Part shown: one piece after another, positions 1 through 8,242 of the stretch
Numbering within the stretch: the first letter of the stretch is position 1
Layout: each line of letters begins with the position of its first letter
Source: Paenibacillus daejeonensis DSM 15491
GTDB taxonomy: Bacteria > Bacillota > Bacilli > Paenibacillales > Paenibacillaceae
Length of the DNA: 64,000 nucleotides
Assembly: GCF_000378385.1 (NCBI RefSeq)
Contig: NZ_KB899659.1
Coordinates: 1,019,418-1,083,417, forward strand
Direction of reading: 5' to 3'
Notes under the pieces: model-generated
Seen by the model: only the letters and a program-made list of their open reading frames with translations
Database searches by the model: none
Told to the model about the DNA's origin: nothing
Made by a program: the position numbers and the translations under genes

Positions 1-1179
1 TGTGTCATAATTCTCACTGTCAATATCTAGTTCGAAGAAACTGTTCACTTCCTCGATCAGCATCAAGCCATTAATGGAGTAACTGTCCGACGTTTTCTTC
101 TCGATATCCGGACGCTCCTCGTCAAATTCATCCTGTATGTCACCCACGATTTCTTCCATGATATCCTCCAGGGTGACCAGGCCTGATGTTCCGCCGTATT
201 CATCAATCAGAATAGCTATCTGCGTCTTTTTCTTCTGCATCAGCTTGAGCAATGTACTGATCTGCATGGATTCCGGTACGGTCGTAATCGGACGCAGGAT
301 TTGCCGGATATCGTCAAGACCTGGCGACTCGGACTTAAGAATATCCTTGATATGAACAAAACCGATGATATTATCTTTGTCCTGATCACATACCGGGAAA
401 CGGGTATGCATCTCCTGCAGCGCAATCTTCTTGTTCTCTTCGTAGGAACGGCCGGCATACAGGCAGCTCATTTCGGTCCGAGGAATCATAATCTCGCGGG
501 CGCAGGTCTCGGCAAAATCAAAAATATTATCCATCAGTGTCAGCTCTGTATTATCGATCAGTCCGCTCTTGTGACTCTCCTTCATCAGGATTCGGATTTC
601 TTCCTCCGTATGCGCTGAATCATGCTCGGAGGCTGGCTCGACCCCTACTCGCTTAAGGAGCCAATTGGCCGTGCCATTGAGAAACCAAATGAACGGAAAC
701 ATGATTTTGTGGAACAGCATGAGTGGTGCTGCGGTAAGCAGCGTCACATTCTCCGACTTGCGGATGGCCAGCGTCTTGGGTGCCAATTCGCCCAGCACAA
801 TGTGGAGAAATGTAATAATCGAAAAAGCAATCAGAAATGCAATCGTATGGACGAGCACATCATTCAGTCCGAACCATCCCTTGAGGTAGGGTTCGATAAT
901 CTTCGCGATTGCTGGCTCGCCGACATAGCCCAAACCCAATGATGCCAGCGTAATTCCCAATTGACACGCAGACAGATAGGCATCGAGGTTATTGGTCAGA
1001 TGGGAAGCGAATTTCGCTCGACGGTTCCCCTCGGTCACCAGCGTATCGATCCGGGTCCCCCTCACCTTCACCATGGCAAACTCGGCAGCAACGAAAAAAC
1101 CGTTCATAAAGACAAGAAACATAATAAGCATCATGTTTAATAGTAACGGCACTATCGGTAATGGGTCCTCCAACGACAC
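1..1179 (-). CDS. CorC/HlyC-family membrane protein with CBS domains (partial, 3' end outside window)
   Basis: The reading frame runs off the left edge, so the C-terminus is missing. The visible part has an N-terminal CNNM/DUF21 membrane domain (a hydrophobic start with FVAAEFAMVKVR, then further helices including LGITLASLGLGYVGEP), followed by two CBS domains (TEMSCLYAGRSYEE... and QIAILIDEYGGTSGLVTLED). Members of this family (Bacillus YhdP/YugS/YrkA type, CorC) are linked to Mg2+ efflux or resistance; the substrate here is not shown by the sequence. The start is uncertain. GTG at 1179 gives the family-like beginning MSLEDPLPIVPLLL but has only a weak upstream GACAGG; ATG at 1134 is possible but would cut the first helix. 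An AAGGAGG at about 1226-1232 lies too far upstream of both. A perfect palindrome lies in the presumed promoter region. Confidence 0.85.
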   Translation of the reverse strand, partial: MSLEDPLPIVPLLLNMMLIMFLVFMNGFFVAAEFAMVKVRGTRIDTLVTEGNRRAKFASHLTNNLDAYLSACQLGITLASLGLGYVGEPAIAKIIEPYLKGWFGLNDVLVHTIAFLIAFSIITFLHIVLGELAPKTLAIRKSENVTLLTAAPLMLFHKIMFPFIWFLNGTANWLLKRVGVEPASEHDSAHTEEEIRILMKESHKSGLIDNTELTLMDNIFDFAETCAREIMIPRTEMSCLYAGRSYEENKKIALQEMHTRFPVCDQDKDNIIGFVHIKDILKSESPGLDDIRQILRPITTVPESMQISTLLKLMQKKKTQIAILIDEYGGTSGLVTLEDIMEEIVGDIQDEFDEERPDIEKKTSDSYSINGLMLIEEVNSFFELDIDSENYDT

Positions 1180-1283
1180 CCTGTCAGCTTGCCCCGGCAG
1201 CCGGGATGCAAAGTGACAGGCGCACCTCCTTCAAATTGTAAAATGAAAATCTAGCGGAAGTTACGCTTACTAGTCTCTATAGA

Positions 1284-1303
1284 AATGTAAGTTAACTTAC
1301 ATT
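1284..1303. promoter_or_regulatory. 20-bp perfect palindrome upstream of the CorC-like gene
   Basis: AATGTAAGTT followed directly by its reverse complement AACTTACATT, with no mismatch. It lies about 105 bp upstream of the likely start of the minus-strand CorC-like gene. On that strand TTGACT (1335-1330) could be a -35 box, with a poor -10 (TAAGCT) around 1312-1307, which would place the palindrome just downstream of the transcription start, a usual repressor position. That it is an operator is inference; no regulator gene is adjacent. Confidence 0.5.
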
Positions 1304-1443
1304 CTAGCTTAGTCGATCCGTTATCTTCTAGTCAAACGTCAATTTCGGCTTGTTATCGATGTTTATTCGCCATAGGATGGACTTTATACATCATTTACTG
1401 GCTGACGCAGCAGTTTTCGCAACACAAGCTCCGTAATACGCAG

Positions 1444-1605
1444 CTGTTGAAAAAGAAGCCTACAGTCACGGATCGATCTTACGATCGCTGTTGTCCCCAG
1501 ATTTCTTTGATTTATCACCCCTTTAAGGGGAGAAATCCGGGGACAAAGGCGAACGCTTCGCTTCTCCAGATTCGATTCCGTGCCTCTCCGGCCGTTCTTC
1601 AACAG
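1444..1605. repeat. 162-bp non-coding element with terminal inverted repeats and a large internal hairpin
   Basis: The ends are CTGTTGAA (1444-1451) and its reverse complement TTCAACAG (1598-1605). Inside is a long hairpin: TTGTCCCCAGATTTCT (1491-1506) pairs with AGAAATCCGGGGACAA (1531-1546) with one mismatch, and a smaller stem CCCCTT/AAGGGG (1518-1530) sits in its loop. The element begins 5 bp after the rarA stop codon. It resembles a small non-autonomous mobile element (MITE) or an intergenic repeat of unknown type; no coding frame is convincing. It and the palindrome make up the 431-bp gap between the CorC-like gene and rarA; nothing else is evident there. The hairpin has no T run on either strand, so it is not a typical terminator. 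Confidence 0.55.
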
Positions 1606-1610
1606 TCTGT

Positions 1611-2951
1611 TTATACTTTGCCGTCTCTGTCAGGACGGTAATTCCGGTACCGGCGCTGGCGGTTGATCCGGATTTTCTCTTCCATGCCCTGCTCGGTTGC
1701 TTCATAGAGCTGCTTGCCATCCAGTTGATCCGGCAGATATTGTTGGTGGACATAATGGCCCGGATGATCATGCGGGTACTGGTAGCCCACATGTCCCAGC
1801 TGCGTGGAGCCTGCGTAGTGTCCGTCGCGCAAATGCAGCGGCACCTCCACACGACCAAGCGCATCCATGGCACGCATCGCCTTGTCAATCGCCGTCACCA
1901 CACTGTTGGATTTTGGGCTCTCGACAGCAAACAGAATGGCCTGGGTAATGTTCAATCTGGCTTCCGGCCAACCGATCTTGTGGTAGGCATCCATCGCCGT
2001 TACCGCCTGCACCATCGCTTGCGGGTTAGCCAGACCGATATCCTCACTGCACGCAACGATTAGGCGTCTCAAAAAAGTCATGGGGTCCATGCCCAGCTTC
2101 TCGACAGCGTACAAGAACCAGAACAACGCGGCGTCACTAGAGCCGCGAATGCTCTTGTGAAAGGCTGAGAGTACGTCGTATTGCGTGGACGCATCCGCCT
2201 TTACGGTACGTTGTCGGATGGATTCCTCTGCGACCTCGAGCGTCACATGCACGGACCCGTCCGGCTGAGATGGCGTGGTCACTGCTGCCAGCTCCAGCGC
2301 ATTGAGCGCCCGCCGGATATCGCCGCTTGCCTGACTCGCTATATGCTGCAGTGCCTCTTCTTCCACGTCCAGCGTCATGAACCCCAGTCCGCGTTCCCGG
2401 TTAACCAGCGCACGCTGCATAGCGAGCAGCGAATGCTCGCTGGTCAATGCTTCCAATTGAAAAAGCGTAGACCGGGAGAGTAGAGCCCCATTCACATGAT
2501 GGAACGGATTTTCTGTCGTGGCCCCTATAAAGATGATGATCCCTTGTTCGACTGCCGGCAACAGAGCATCCTGGCGAGCCGTATTGAACCTGTGAACCTC
2601 ATCCAAAAAAAGAATGGTCTTGCGGTCGTACATCGACTTGTTCAGCTTGGCCTGCTCAATTGTCTCGCGGACATCCTTAACGGTGGCATCCACTGCATTC
2701 AGCTTCACAAAAATGCCAGAGGTCCGCTCTGAGATAATGTGAGCCAGCGTTGTCTTCCCGCAGCCTGGAGGGCCATACAACAAAATCGACGACACCTGGT
2801 CGCTCTCAATTGCCCGGCGTAATAGCTTGCCCTCGCCTACAATATGCTCCTGGCCGATATATTCGTCCAATGTCTGCGGACGCATCCGGTCGGCCAACAG
2901 CCGTGCGCCGCTTCCGGCTGGTTTGTCTTCTCGGAAGGAGAATAAATCCAT
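1611..2951 (-). CDS. rarA: Replication-associated recombination protein A (RarA/MgsA), AAA+ ATPase
   Basis: RarA is a clamp-loader-like ATPase that acts at stalled replication forks and single-strand/double-strand DNA junctions. The protein has 446 residues, normal or slightly long for the family. The Walker A motif GPPGCGKT is at residues 60-67 and the Walker B motif LDEVH at 116-120; after the AAA+ core come the MgsA C-terminal oligomerisation domain and the conserved YPHDHPGHYV segment. The ATG at 2951 has GAAAGGCAG upstream. It follows tcdA after a hairpin terminator, and the last codons are close to the 162-bp repeat, so the C-terminal end should be compared with relatives. Confidence 0.96.
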   Translation of the reverse strand: MDLFSFREDKPAGSGARLLADRMRPQTLDEYIGQEHIVGEGKLLRRAIESDQVSSILLYGPPGCGKTTLAHIISERTSGIFVKLNAVDATVKDVRETIEQAKLNKSMYDRKTILFLDEVHRFNTARQDALLPAVEQGIIIFIGATTENPFHHVNGALLSRSTLFQLEALTSEHSLLAMQRALVNRERGLGFMTLDVEEEALQHIASQASGDIRRALNALELAAVTTPSQPDGSVHVTLEVAEESIRQRTVKADASTQYDVLSAFHKSIRGSSDAALFWFLYAVEKLGMDPMTFLRRLIVACSEDIGLANPQAMVQAVTAMDAYHKIGWPEARLNITQAILFAVESPKSNSVVTAIDKAMRAMDALGRVEVPLHLRDGHYAGSTQLGHVGYQYPHDHPGHYVHQQYLPDQLDGKQLYEATEQGMEEKIRINRQRRYRNYRPDRDGKV

Positions 2952-3009
2952 TGCGATCGCTGCCTTTCTATATCCTGTATGCAGGAATTAATCCCGATTC
3001 TGTTCCTTG

Positions 3010-3039
3010 ATCATATCACATCCGCACATACGTTCGCCA
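3010..3039 (-). promoter_or_regulatory. Possible extended -10 promoter for rarA
   Basis: On the minus strand TGATATGAT (extended -10, hexamer TATGAT at 3015-3010) is preceded at 18 bp by a weak -35, TGGCGA (3039-3034). It lies after the tcdA terminator and about 60 bp before rarA. The weak -35 keeps confidence low. Confidence 0.35.
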
Positions 3040-3061
3040 GCGTACTTGGCTCCATAAGCAA

Positions 3062-3087
3062 GAGGGGCATCGCTGACGATGCCCCTC
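3062..3087 (-). terminator. Hairpin after tcdA
   Basis: GAGGGGCATCG, loop CTGA, CGATGCCCCTC: an 11-bp perfect stem just downstream of the tcdA stop. The T run after it is poor (TTGCTTATGG on the minus strand), so termination strength is uncertain. Confidence 0.6.
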
Positions 3088-3100
3088 CTGATTGCACTTT

Positions 3101-3862
3101 TTAAACGTGAACGCCGCCGCGCGCCAACAAATCGCGCACGGTTTCGCTTACCATGATGAGCCCTGCCACCGGCGGAACAAATGCATTGCTCGCTGGCGGT
3201 TGTTTGGCCTTGCGGATTTCCGGTGCATTCTCCGGTACAATCCGCTGCGTGACATCCTCTCTGGGCTTTTGTGGCTGCTCTGTCGAGAACACCACTTTTA
3301 CCCCCTTGCGAATGCCTTCTTTACGCAGCTTTTGCCGGATGACCCGAGCGATTGGATCCATCGTCGTCTTGGAGATGTCGCCGACTTGGAACTTGGAAGG
3401 ATCCATCTTGTTGGCTGCACCCATGCTGGAAATCATCGGAATGTCGCGTTTGAGACATTCCTTGATGAGATGAATCTTGTACATAATCGTGTCCGAAGCA
3501 TCAATGATGTAATCCGGCTTGTATTCAAACAATTGCTCGTACGTCTCTTCTGTATAGAACATCCGCAACGATATCGCTTCGCAATCCGGGTTAATCAATT
3601 TGATGCGGTCACGCATCAAATCCGCCTTGGGCTGTCCAATCGTGGTCGTCAGCGCATGAATCTGCCGATTGATGTTTGTGATATCCACAACATCCTTATC
3701 GATCAGGATGATCCGGCCCACCCCGGTGCGCGCCAGCGCCTCGGCTGCAATGGAGCCCACCCCGCCAATGCCCAGTACAGCCACTGTGCTGCCTTTCATA
3801 ATATCCAGGCCTTCCGGACCGATTGCGAGTTCCGTGCGGGAGAATTGATGTAGCATCGCCAT
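3101..3862 (-). CDS. tcdA: tRNA threonylcarbamoyladenosine dehydratase (TcdA/CsdL, ThiF-fold)
   Basis: TcdA cyclises t6A37 of ANN-decoding tRNAs to ct6A in an ATP-dependent reaction. The 253-residue protein has the ThiF/E1-like nucleotide-binding start VAVLGIGGVGS (residues 28-37), the RIILIDKDVVDITNINRQ segment that binds ATP, and the family signature DASDTIMYKIHLIKEC. Length matches Bacillus YrvM. It starts at ATG 3862 behind AAAGGCGGT and lies 21 bp after aspS, so it probably belongs to the hisS-aspS transcript. The C-terminus is charged and ends before a hairpin. Confidence 0.93.
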   Translation of the reverse strand: MAMLHQFSRTELAIGPEGLDIMKGSTVAVLGIGGVGSIAAEALARTGVGRIILIDKDVVDITNINRQIHALTTTIGQPKADLMRDRIKLINPDCEAISLRMFYTEETYEQLFEYKPDYIIDASDTIMYKIHLIKECLKRDIPMISSMGAANKMDPSKFQVGDISKTTMDPIARVIRQKLRKEGIRKGVKVVFSTEQPQKPREDVTQRIVPENAPEIRKAKQPPASNAFVPPVAGLIMVSETVRDLLARGGVHV

Positions 3863-3883
3863 ACCGCCTTTCGAATATAAAAT

Positions 3884-5701
3884 TTACTCTGCGGATTCTT
3901 GCGCTGCTCCAGCTGCTACTGGGGTCTTCGGCGCCGGCTTCGGCAGCGTACGGATATGCAGCTGCTCCAGCTGGGACGGTTCAACCTCAGACGGCGCGTC
4001 GCACAGCAGATCGGTGGCGCTTGCCGTTTTCGGGAACGCAATCGTCTCACGCAGATTGGTCCGGCCTGTCAGCAGCATGACCAAACGGTCAAATCCGAAG
4101 GCGATTCCGCCGTGCGGCGGCGTACCATATTCAAAAGCATCCATCAGGAAGCCAAATTTCTCATGAGCTTCCTCCGGGCTAAATCCGAGTGCCTGGAACA
4201 TTTTCTCCTGTACTTCACGCTTGTAAATCCGCATGGAACCGCCGCCCACTTCATATCCGTTAAGCACCAGATCATAGGCTTGCGCCCGGATCTCGCCCGG
4301 GTTGGTCTCGAAGAGATGGACGTCTTCTTCGTTAGGACGGGTGAACGGATGATGCTCTGCCACATAACGCTTGCCCTCTTCATCCCAGCCAAGCAATGGG
4401 AAGTCAACAACCCAAGCGAACTTGAACTTCGACTCGTCGATCAGACCCAGATCGCGGCCGATCTTCAGACGCAGATTGCCAAGCACGTCCGCCACGACCT
4501 TCTTCTTGTCAGCAGAGAACAGAATGAGGTCGCCTTCTTCTACCTGCAAACGCTCGGTCAAGGCCGCAATTTCCTCCGGCTTGAAGAACTTGACGATCGG
4601 TCCGCGCCACTCGCCTTCCTTGACGGTGACCCAAGCCATCCCCTGACCACCGTAACGCTTGGCGAACGGCTGCAAGTCGTCAAGCTCTTTGCGGCTCCAG
4701 GAAGCACAGCCTTTGGCATTCAGAGCCTTGACTACGCCGCCACCTGCAGCAACACTGGCGAATACTTTAACCTCGCTGCTAGCTACGATGTCTGTAATGT
4801 CCTCTATCTCCAGACCAAAGCGCAGATCCGGCTTGTCAGAGCCATACTTGTTCATGGCATCTGCGTAAGAAATCCGCTGGAACGGCAGTTCCAGCTCGAC
4901 GTCAACCGTCTCTTTCAGCAAGCGAGCCATCAGCTGCTCCATCATTCCGAGCAATTGATCCTGGGACAGGAAGGATGTCTCGATATCCACTTGCGTAAAT
5001 TCCGGCTGGCGGTCCGCACGCAAATCTTCGTCACGGAAACAACGAGCGATCTGATAGTAACGCTCCAGTCCGCCTACCATCAGGAGCTGCTTGAAAATTT
5101 GCGGCGATTGCGGCAGAGCGAAGAATTCTCCCTGATGCACACGGCTTGGTACGAGGTAGTCACGTGCGCCCTCTGGCGTGCTCTTGGTCAGAATCGGCGT
5201 CTCTACCTCAATGAACTCTTCGCCATCGAGGAAATCACGGAAGATCTTGGCTGCCTTGGAACGCAGACGCAGCGTTTGCTGCATTTCCGGACGGCGCAGG
5301 TCCAGGTAACGATACTTGAGGCGAATGGACTCATCGACTTCTACACCATCTTCAATTGCAAATGGAGGCGTCTTGGCCGCATTGACGATTTCAATCGCTG
5401 TCACGCGCACTTCAATTTCACCGGTCTCCAGGTTCGCGTTAAACGTTTCCGGATCACGCTCCACGACCTCTCCGGTTACAGCCAGAACATATTCACTACG
5501 CGCGCGGTCTGCAATTTGCAGCGCATCGCCGGAGAATGCCGGATTACAGACGACCTGCACGATACCGCTGCGGTCTCTAAGATCGATAAAGAGTACGCCA
5601 CCCAGATCCCGTCTGCGCTGTACCCAGCCGTTCAGTGTTACCGTTTGTCCGACGTCCGCCTTGGTCAAGCGGCCGCAATCATGTGTTTTTGCCATCAACA
5701 T
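3884..5701 (-). CDS. aspS: Aspartyl-tRNA synthetase
   Basis: This is a class II synthetase that charges tRNA-Asp, of bacterial type with an inserted GAD domain (605 residues; usual length about 590). The N-terminal OB-fold (residues about 1-110) binds the anticodon. Motif 2 is visible as [14 protein letters not shown] and motif 3 as [15 protein letters not shown]. The C-terminal tail is rich in Ala and Pro and is longer than in B. subtilis. Two in-frame ATGs open the gene (5701 and 5695); the first has AAAGGG at about 11 bp. It follows hisS after 30 bp and so shares the T-box controlled transcript. Whether it charges only tRNA-Asp or also tRNA-Asn cannot be decided here. Confidence 0.97.
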   Translation of the reverse strand: MLMAKTHDCGRLTKADVGQTVTLNGWVQRRRDLGGVLFIDLRDRSGIVQVVCNPAFSGDALQIADRARSEYVLAVTGEVVERDPETFNANLETGEIEVRVTAIEIVNAAKTPPFAIEDGVEVDESIRLKYRYLDLRRPEMQQTLRLRSKAAKIFRDFLDGEEFIEVETPILTKSTPEGARDYLVPSRVHQGEFFALPQSPQIFKQLLMVGGLERYYQIARCFRDEDLRADRQPEFTQVDIETSFLSQDQLLGMMEQLMARLLKETVDVELELPFQRISYADAMNKYGSDKPDLRFGLEIEDITDIVASSEVKVFASVAAGGGVVKALNAKGCASWSRKELDDLQPFAKRYGGQGMAWVTVKEGEWRGPIVKFFKPEEIAALTERLQVEEGDLILFSADKKKVVADVLGNLRLKIGRDLGLIDESKFKFAWVVDFPLLGWDEEGKRYVAEHHPFTRPNEEDVHLFETNPGEIRAQAYDLVLNGYEVGGGSMRIYKREVQEKMFQALGFSPEEAHEKFGFLMDAFEYGTPPHGGIAFGFDRLVMLLTGRTNLRETIAFPKTASATDLLCDAPSEVEPSQLEQLHIRTLPKPAPKTPVAAGAAQESAE

Positions 5702-5731
5702 ATCGTTTCCAACCCTTTCAAATGTGTTTAG

Positions 5732-6979
5732 TTAAGAACGCAATAGACGTTCAGCCAGCTCGGTCAGCTTGACCATTTCTTGGGTGCCGCTGGCCATTTC
5801 CTTAAGTGCAATTTCCCCCTTGGCCAACTCATCGTCGCCCAGGATCGCTGTATAGCGGGCATGCAGTCGGTCTGCTGACTTCATCTGTGCCTTCATCTTG
5901 CGGCCGAGATAATCCCGCTCGCCAGCAATGCCTGCCAGCCTTAATTGATGAAGCAGCTTGGTGATCTCTTGCTCAGCCGCTTCGCCAAGCGCAACCAGAT
6001 AGATGTCAATGGATGCATTCGACTGCGCGGCGCCTTGGCTCTCCAGCAGCAAGAGTGTCCGCTCGAGTCCCAGTCCCAGACCGATGCCCGGCTGGTCCGG
6101 GCCGCCAACATCGGCAACCAGTCCATTGTAGCGGCCGCCGCCTCCGATGGTATCGATAGCTCCAATGCCTTCAGCCTTATACTCAAATGCAGTATGGGTG
6201 TAGTAGTCGAGCCCGCGCACCATCCGTGGATTGACTACGTAGGGGATTTCCATCGCATCCAGATGCGCCTTCACTTGTTCAAAGTGCGTCGTACACGCTT
6301 CATCCAGACTTTCCAGAATCGAAGGTGCGCCTTCAAAATGGTGCTGATCCTTCTTGCAGTCCAGCACACGCAACGGATTGCGATCCATGCGGGATTGGCA
6401 GTCTTTGCACAGAAGTTCTCGTTTTGGCTCCAGAAATGCCAATAGCTTGCTGCGGAATTCAGCACGAATCTGCGGCGTGCCTACCGAGTTCAGTTCAACT
6501 CGAACGCCCTTCAGACCTACCTCGGTATAGAAGAGATAGCCAAGTGCAATGACTTCTGCGTCAATCGCTGGGTCTGTCGCGCCCAAGGCCTCTACGCCAA
6601 ACTGATGGAACTGACGGTATCTTCCGGCTTGTGCCCGCTCGTAGCGGAACATAGGCCCCATATAGTACAGCTTGGTCACATCGGGCTCGCCATATAGTTT
6701 GTTCTCGACATAGGCTCTCACGACCCCTGCCGTTCCTTCAGGACGCAGCGTGACACTGCGGTCGCCTCGGTCGGTGAAGGTGTACATTTCTTTTTCGACG
6801 ATGTCCGTTGTCTCGCCTACCCCTCGCTGATACAGTTCGGTGGATTCAAAGATAGGCGTGCGGATTTCGTTGAAATTGAAGCGGCGGCAGATCTCGCGGG
6901 CAGTAGCTTCTACCCGCTGCCAATTAGCCGACTGTCCAGGCAAAATATCCTGGGTGCCCGGCGGTTTTTGAAAACCCAT
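5732..6979 (-). CDS. hisS: Histidyl-tRNA synthetase
   Basis: This class II synthetase charges tRNA-His. The 415 residues are of normal length. The start PPGTQDILP is typical, motif 2 (YYMGPMFRYERAQAGRYRQF) carries the conserved arginines, and the HisRS signature GLDYYTHTAFEY follows, then GGGGRYNGL and GIGLGLERTL-like motif 3 sequence. The C-terminal anticodon-binding domain occupies roughly the last 95 residues. The ATG at 6979 follows GAGGAACAGC. It is the first gene after a T-box leader and is followed by aspS and tcdA. Confidence 0.97.
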   Translation of the reverse strand: MGFQKPPGTQDILPGQSANWQRVEATAREICRRFNFNEIRTPIFESTELYQRGVGETTDIVEKEMYTFTDRGDRSVTLRPEGTAGVVRAYVENKLYGEPDVTKLYYMGPMFRYERAQAGRYRQFHQFGVEALGATDPAIDAEVIALGYLFYTEVGLKGVRVELNSVGTPQIRAEFRSKLLAFLEPKRELLCKDCQSRMDRNPLRVLDCKKDQHHFEGAPSILESLDEACTTHFEQVKAHLDAMEIPYVVNPRMVRGLDYYTHTAFEYKAEGIGAIDTIGGGGRYNGLVADVGGPDQPGIGLGLGLERTLLLLESQGAAQSNASIDIYLVALGEAAEQEITKLLHQLRLAGIAGERDYLGRKMKAQMKSADRLHARYTAILGDDELAKGEIALKEMASGTQEMVKLTELAERLLRS

Positions 6980-7038
6980 TGCTGTTCCTCCTCGATATAG
7001 TTCGTTAGCCTGGATGAACGGGCCGGCGCGTCTGCAAC

Positions 7039-7331
7039 AAAAAAACTCCCGCCCCGGGCATCGCTATGCCAGGGACGAGAGTTGTTGTCTCCCGTGGTAC
7101 CACCCACATTCCGAACCCAGCATAGCCGAATCCGCTCAAGACGGTTAACGCCCGTTACACGCAAGTCATTACTCTATGGCCCAGCTCCAGATGGAACTGT
7201 CCAGGTTCATGACTTGTTCTCCAGGAGGTCATTCGTCCATTGGCCATAAGGATGCTTGCAGCAAGCACATCCCTCTCTGTGTATGACGGCATGAAGTACT
7301 GTTCCTGTCATCGAATGTTTGTCATCAATAT
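7039..7331 (-). promoter_or_regulatory. T-box riboswitch leader of hisS-aspS
   Basis: The minus strand carries the highly conserved antiterminator T-box GGGTGGTACCACGGGAG (about 7105-7089), followed by a strong terminator hairpin (stem arms about 7045-7055 and 7070-7082 around the loop TAGCGATG-like centre) with seven Ts. The leader is about 290 nt long from the predicted start, as usual for T-boxes. Uncharged tRNA should favour the antiterminator and allow hisS expression. A GAC triplet in the sequence GGACGAATGACC (around 7236-7225) is a candidate Asp specifier; I could not place a His codon with confidence, so the specificity is left open. Confidence 0.92.
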
Positions 7332-7337
7332 TCATAG

Positions 7338-7366
7338 ATTGTACATTCTGCCTGCGCGAAAGTCAA
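7338..7366 (-). promoter_or_regulatory. Sigma-A promoter for the hisS T-box transcript
   Basis: On the minus strand TTGACT (7366-7361), a 17-bp spacer and TACAAT (7343-7338) form a near-consensus promoter. The start would be at about 7331, giving the expected T-box leader length. Confidence 0.85.
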
Positions 7367-7397
7367 GCCGAACAATGGCGAACAGTCAGAAAGCGCA

Positions 7398-7423
7398 GAA
7401 AAAAACCTGCAATCGCTGCAGGT
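7398..7423 (-). terminator. Terminator after the small gene at 7.5-7.7 kb
   Basis: On the minus strand ACCTGCA, loop GCGAT, TGCAGGT and seven Ts. It lies about 110 bp after the small gene and separates it and the relA-dtd transcript from the hisS promoter. A weaker stem with GGGG/CCCC arms and a T run lies just upstream (7437-7470). Confidence 0.8.
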
Positions 7424-7530
7424 CCAAAGTGTATTATAAAAAAGGGGTTCATGGAACAGTATAGCCCCTTGATGTTAAGGAATGATGGTAATCACATTAC
7501 AAAATTATTACAAAAACGAAAGCGCTATGT

Positions 7531-7701
7531 TTAATTCGTTTTGGCCCGCTGGTTCACAGGAACCCCTACCGCTTCATCGCGGCTCCGACGATCGCCAGAC
7601 TCGCCCTCTTCACGAGCTAGCAGAGTCGCCTCTTTGCCCGTCTGACCCAGCAGCTGGCGTACAACCGCTGCCCACGTCCAAGCCTTTTCGCTATGACGCA
7701 C
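7531..7701 (-). CDS. Small uncharacterised protein of 56 residues
   Basis: The frame starts at GTG 7701 behind a perfect AGGAGG (7715-7710) at 8 bp and ends at TAA 7533-7531. The product begins MRHSEKAWTWAAVVRQLLG and continues with a charged middle (ATLLAREEGESGDRRSRDEA) and the end VPVNQRAKTN. It has no membrane helix and no motif I recognise; a short amphipathic helix is possible at the N-terminus. It lies 79 bp after dtd and is followed by a terminator, so it is probably the last gene of the relA-dtd transcript or has its own promoter. The strong ribosome binding site is the main evidence; the function is unknown. Confidence 0.65.
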   Translation of the reverse strand: MRHSEKAWTWAAVVRQLLGQTGKEATLLAREEGESGDRRSRDEAVGVPVNQRAKTN

Positions 7702-7713
7702 GATTTCCACCTC

Positions 7714-7737
7714 CTACTAGAAGAAATGCTCTAGTAG
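7714..7737 (-). promoter_or_regulatory. Hairpin touching the ribosome binding site of the small gene
   Basis: CTACTAG, a 10-nt loop, CTAGTAG: a 7-bp perfect stem whose 3' end runs straight into AGGAGG (7715-7710) of the small gene at 7531-7701. It could influence translation initiation or protect the mRNA end; that is inference. Confidence 0.4.
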
Positions 7738-7780
7738 TGTGCGCCGCGTGTGGGCATTTTAATCCAAGGTATGGACAAAG

Positions 7781-8227
7781 CTAGCGGTCTTGACTATCCA
7801 GGATGAGTGTAACCGGACCCCAATTCACCAGGTTGACGTCCATCATCGCACCAAAAACGCCCGTTGCCACGGTAAGACCATGGCCTTGAAGCCGCTCATT
7901 GAATCCTGCATACAGCCGCTCCGCCTGCTCCGGTCTGGCCGCAGCCATATAGTTGGGCCGGCGCCCCTTGCGGCAATCCGCATACAACGTGAATTGCGAA
8001 ATCGACAGCACCTCGCCTTCGGCTTCAGCAATCGACAGATTCATCCGTCCCTCCGCATCGTCGAAGAATCGCAAGCCGGCCAGCTTGGCCGCCATCCATT
8101 CCACATCCGCTTCGTTATCGTCATGTGTAATCCCGACAAGCAGCACCATGCCCTTGTCGATCTCCCCGACGACCTGCCCATCGACACGGACAGCAGCGTT
8201 CTTGCTGCGCTGTACTACGACACGCAC
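7781..8227 (-). CDS. dtd: D-aminoacyl-tRNA deacylase
   Basis: DTD removes D-amino acids and glycine from wrongly charged tRNAs. The 148 residues match the family. The conserved [15 protein letters not shown] motif and the Gly-cisPro region [11 protein letters not shown] near the C-terminus are both present; the start [17 protein letters not shown] is typical. The gene lies 15 bp after relA, the usual relA-dtd order in Bacillota, so the two are probably cotranscribed. ATG 8227 follows GGAGGAGCAAAT-like sequence. Confidence 0.96.
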   Translation of the reverse strand: MRVVVQRSKNAAVRVDGQVVGEIDKGMVLLVGITHDDNEADVEWMAAKLAGLRFFDDAEGRMNLSIAEAEGEVLSISQFTLYADCRKGRRPNYMAAARPEQAERLYAGFNERLQGHGLTVATGVFGAMMDVNLVNWGPVTLILDSQDR

Positions 8228-8242
8228 ATTTGCTCCTCCGTT

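Noticed and set aside
3899-5731. Long plus-strand open frame opposite aspS (610 codons)
   Set aside because: It is the antisense frame of a clear aspS with full family motifs, has no ribosome binding site that fits and no recognisable fold; long antisense frames are common in moderately GC-rich genes.
7039-7105. tRNA-like sequence around the GGTACCAC motif
   Set aside because: The motif is the T-box antiterminator with a terminator behind it; no cloverleaf can be drawn.
7240-7464. Plus-strand frame across the hisS promoter and T-box
   Set aside because: It runs opposite a conserved T-box and a near-consensus promoter, and the product has no family pattern.
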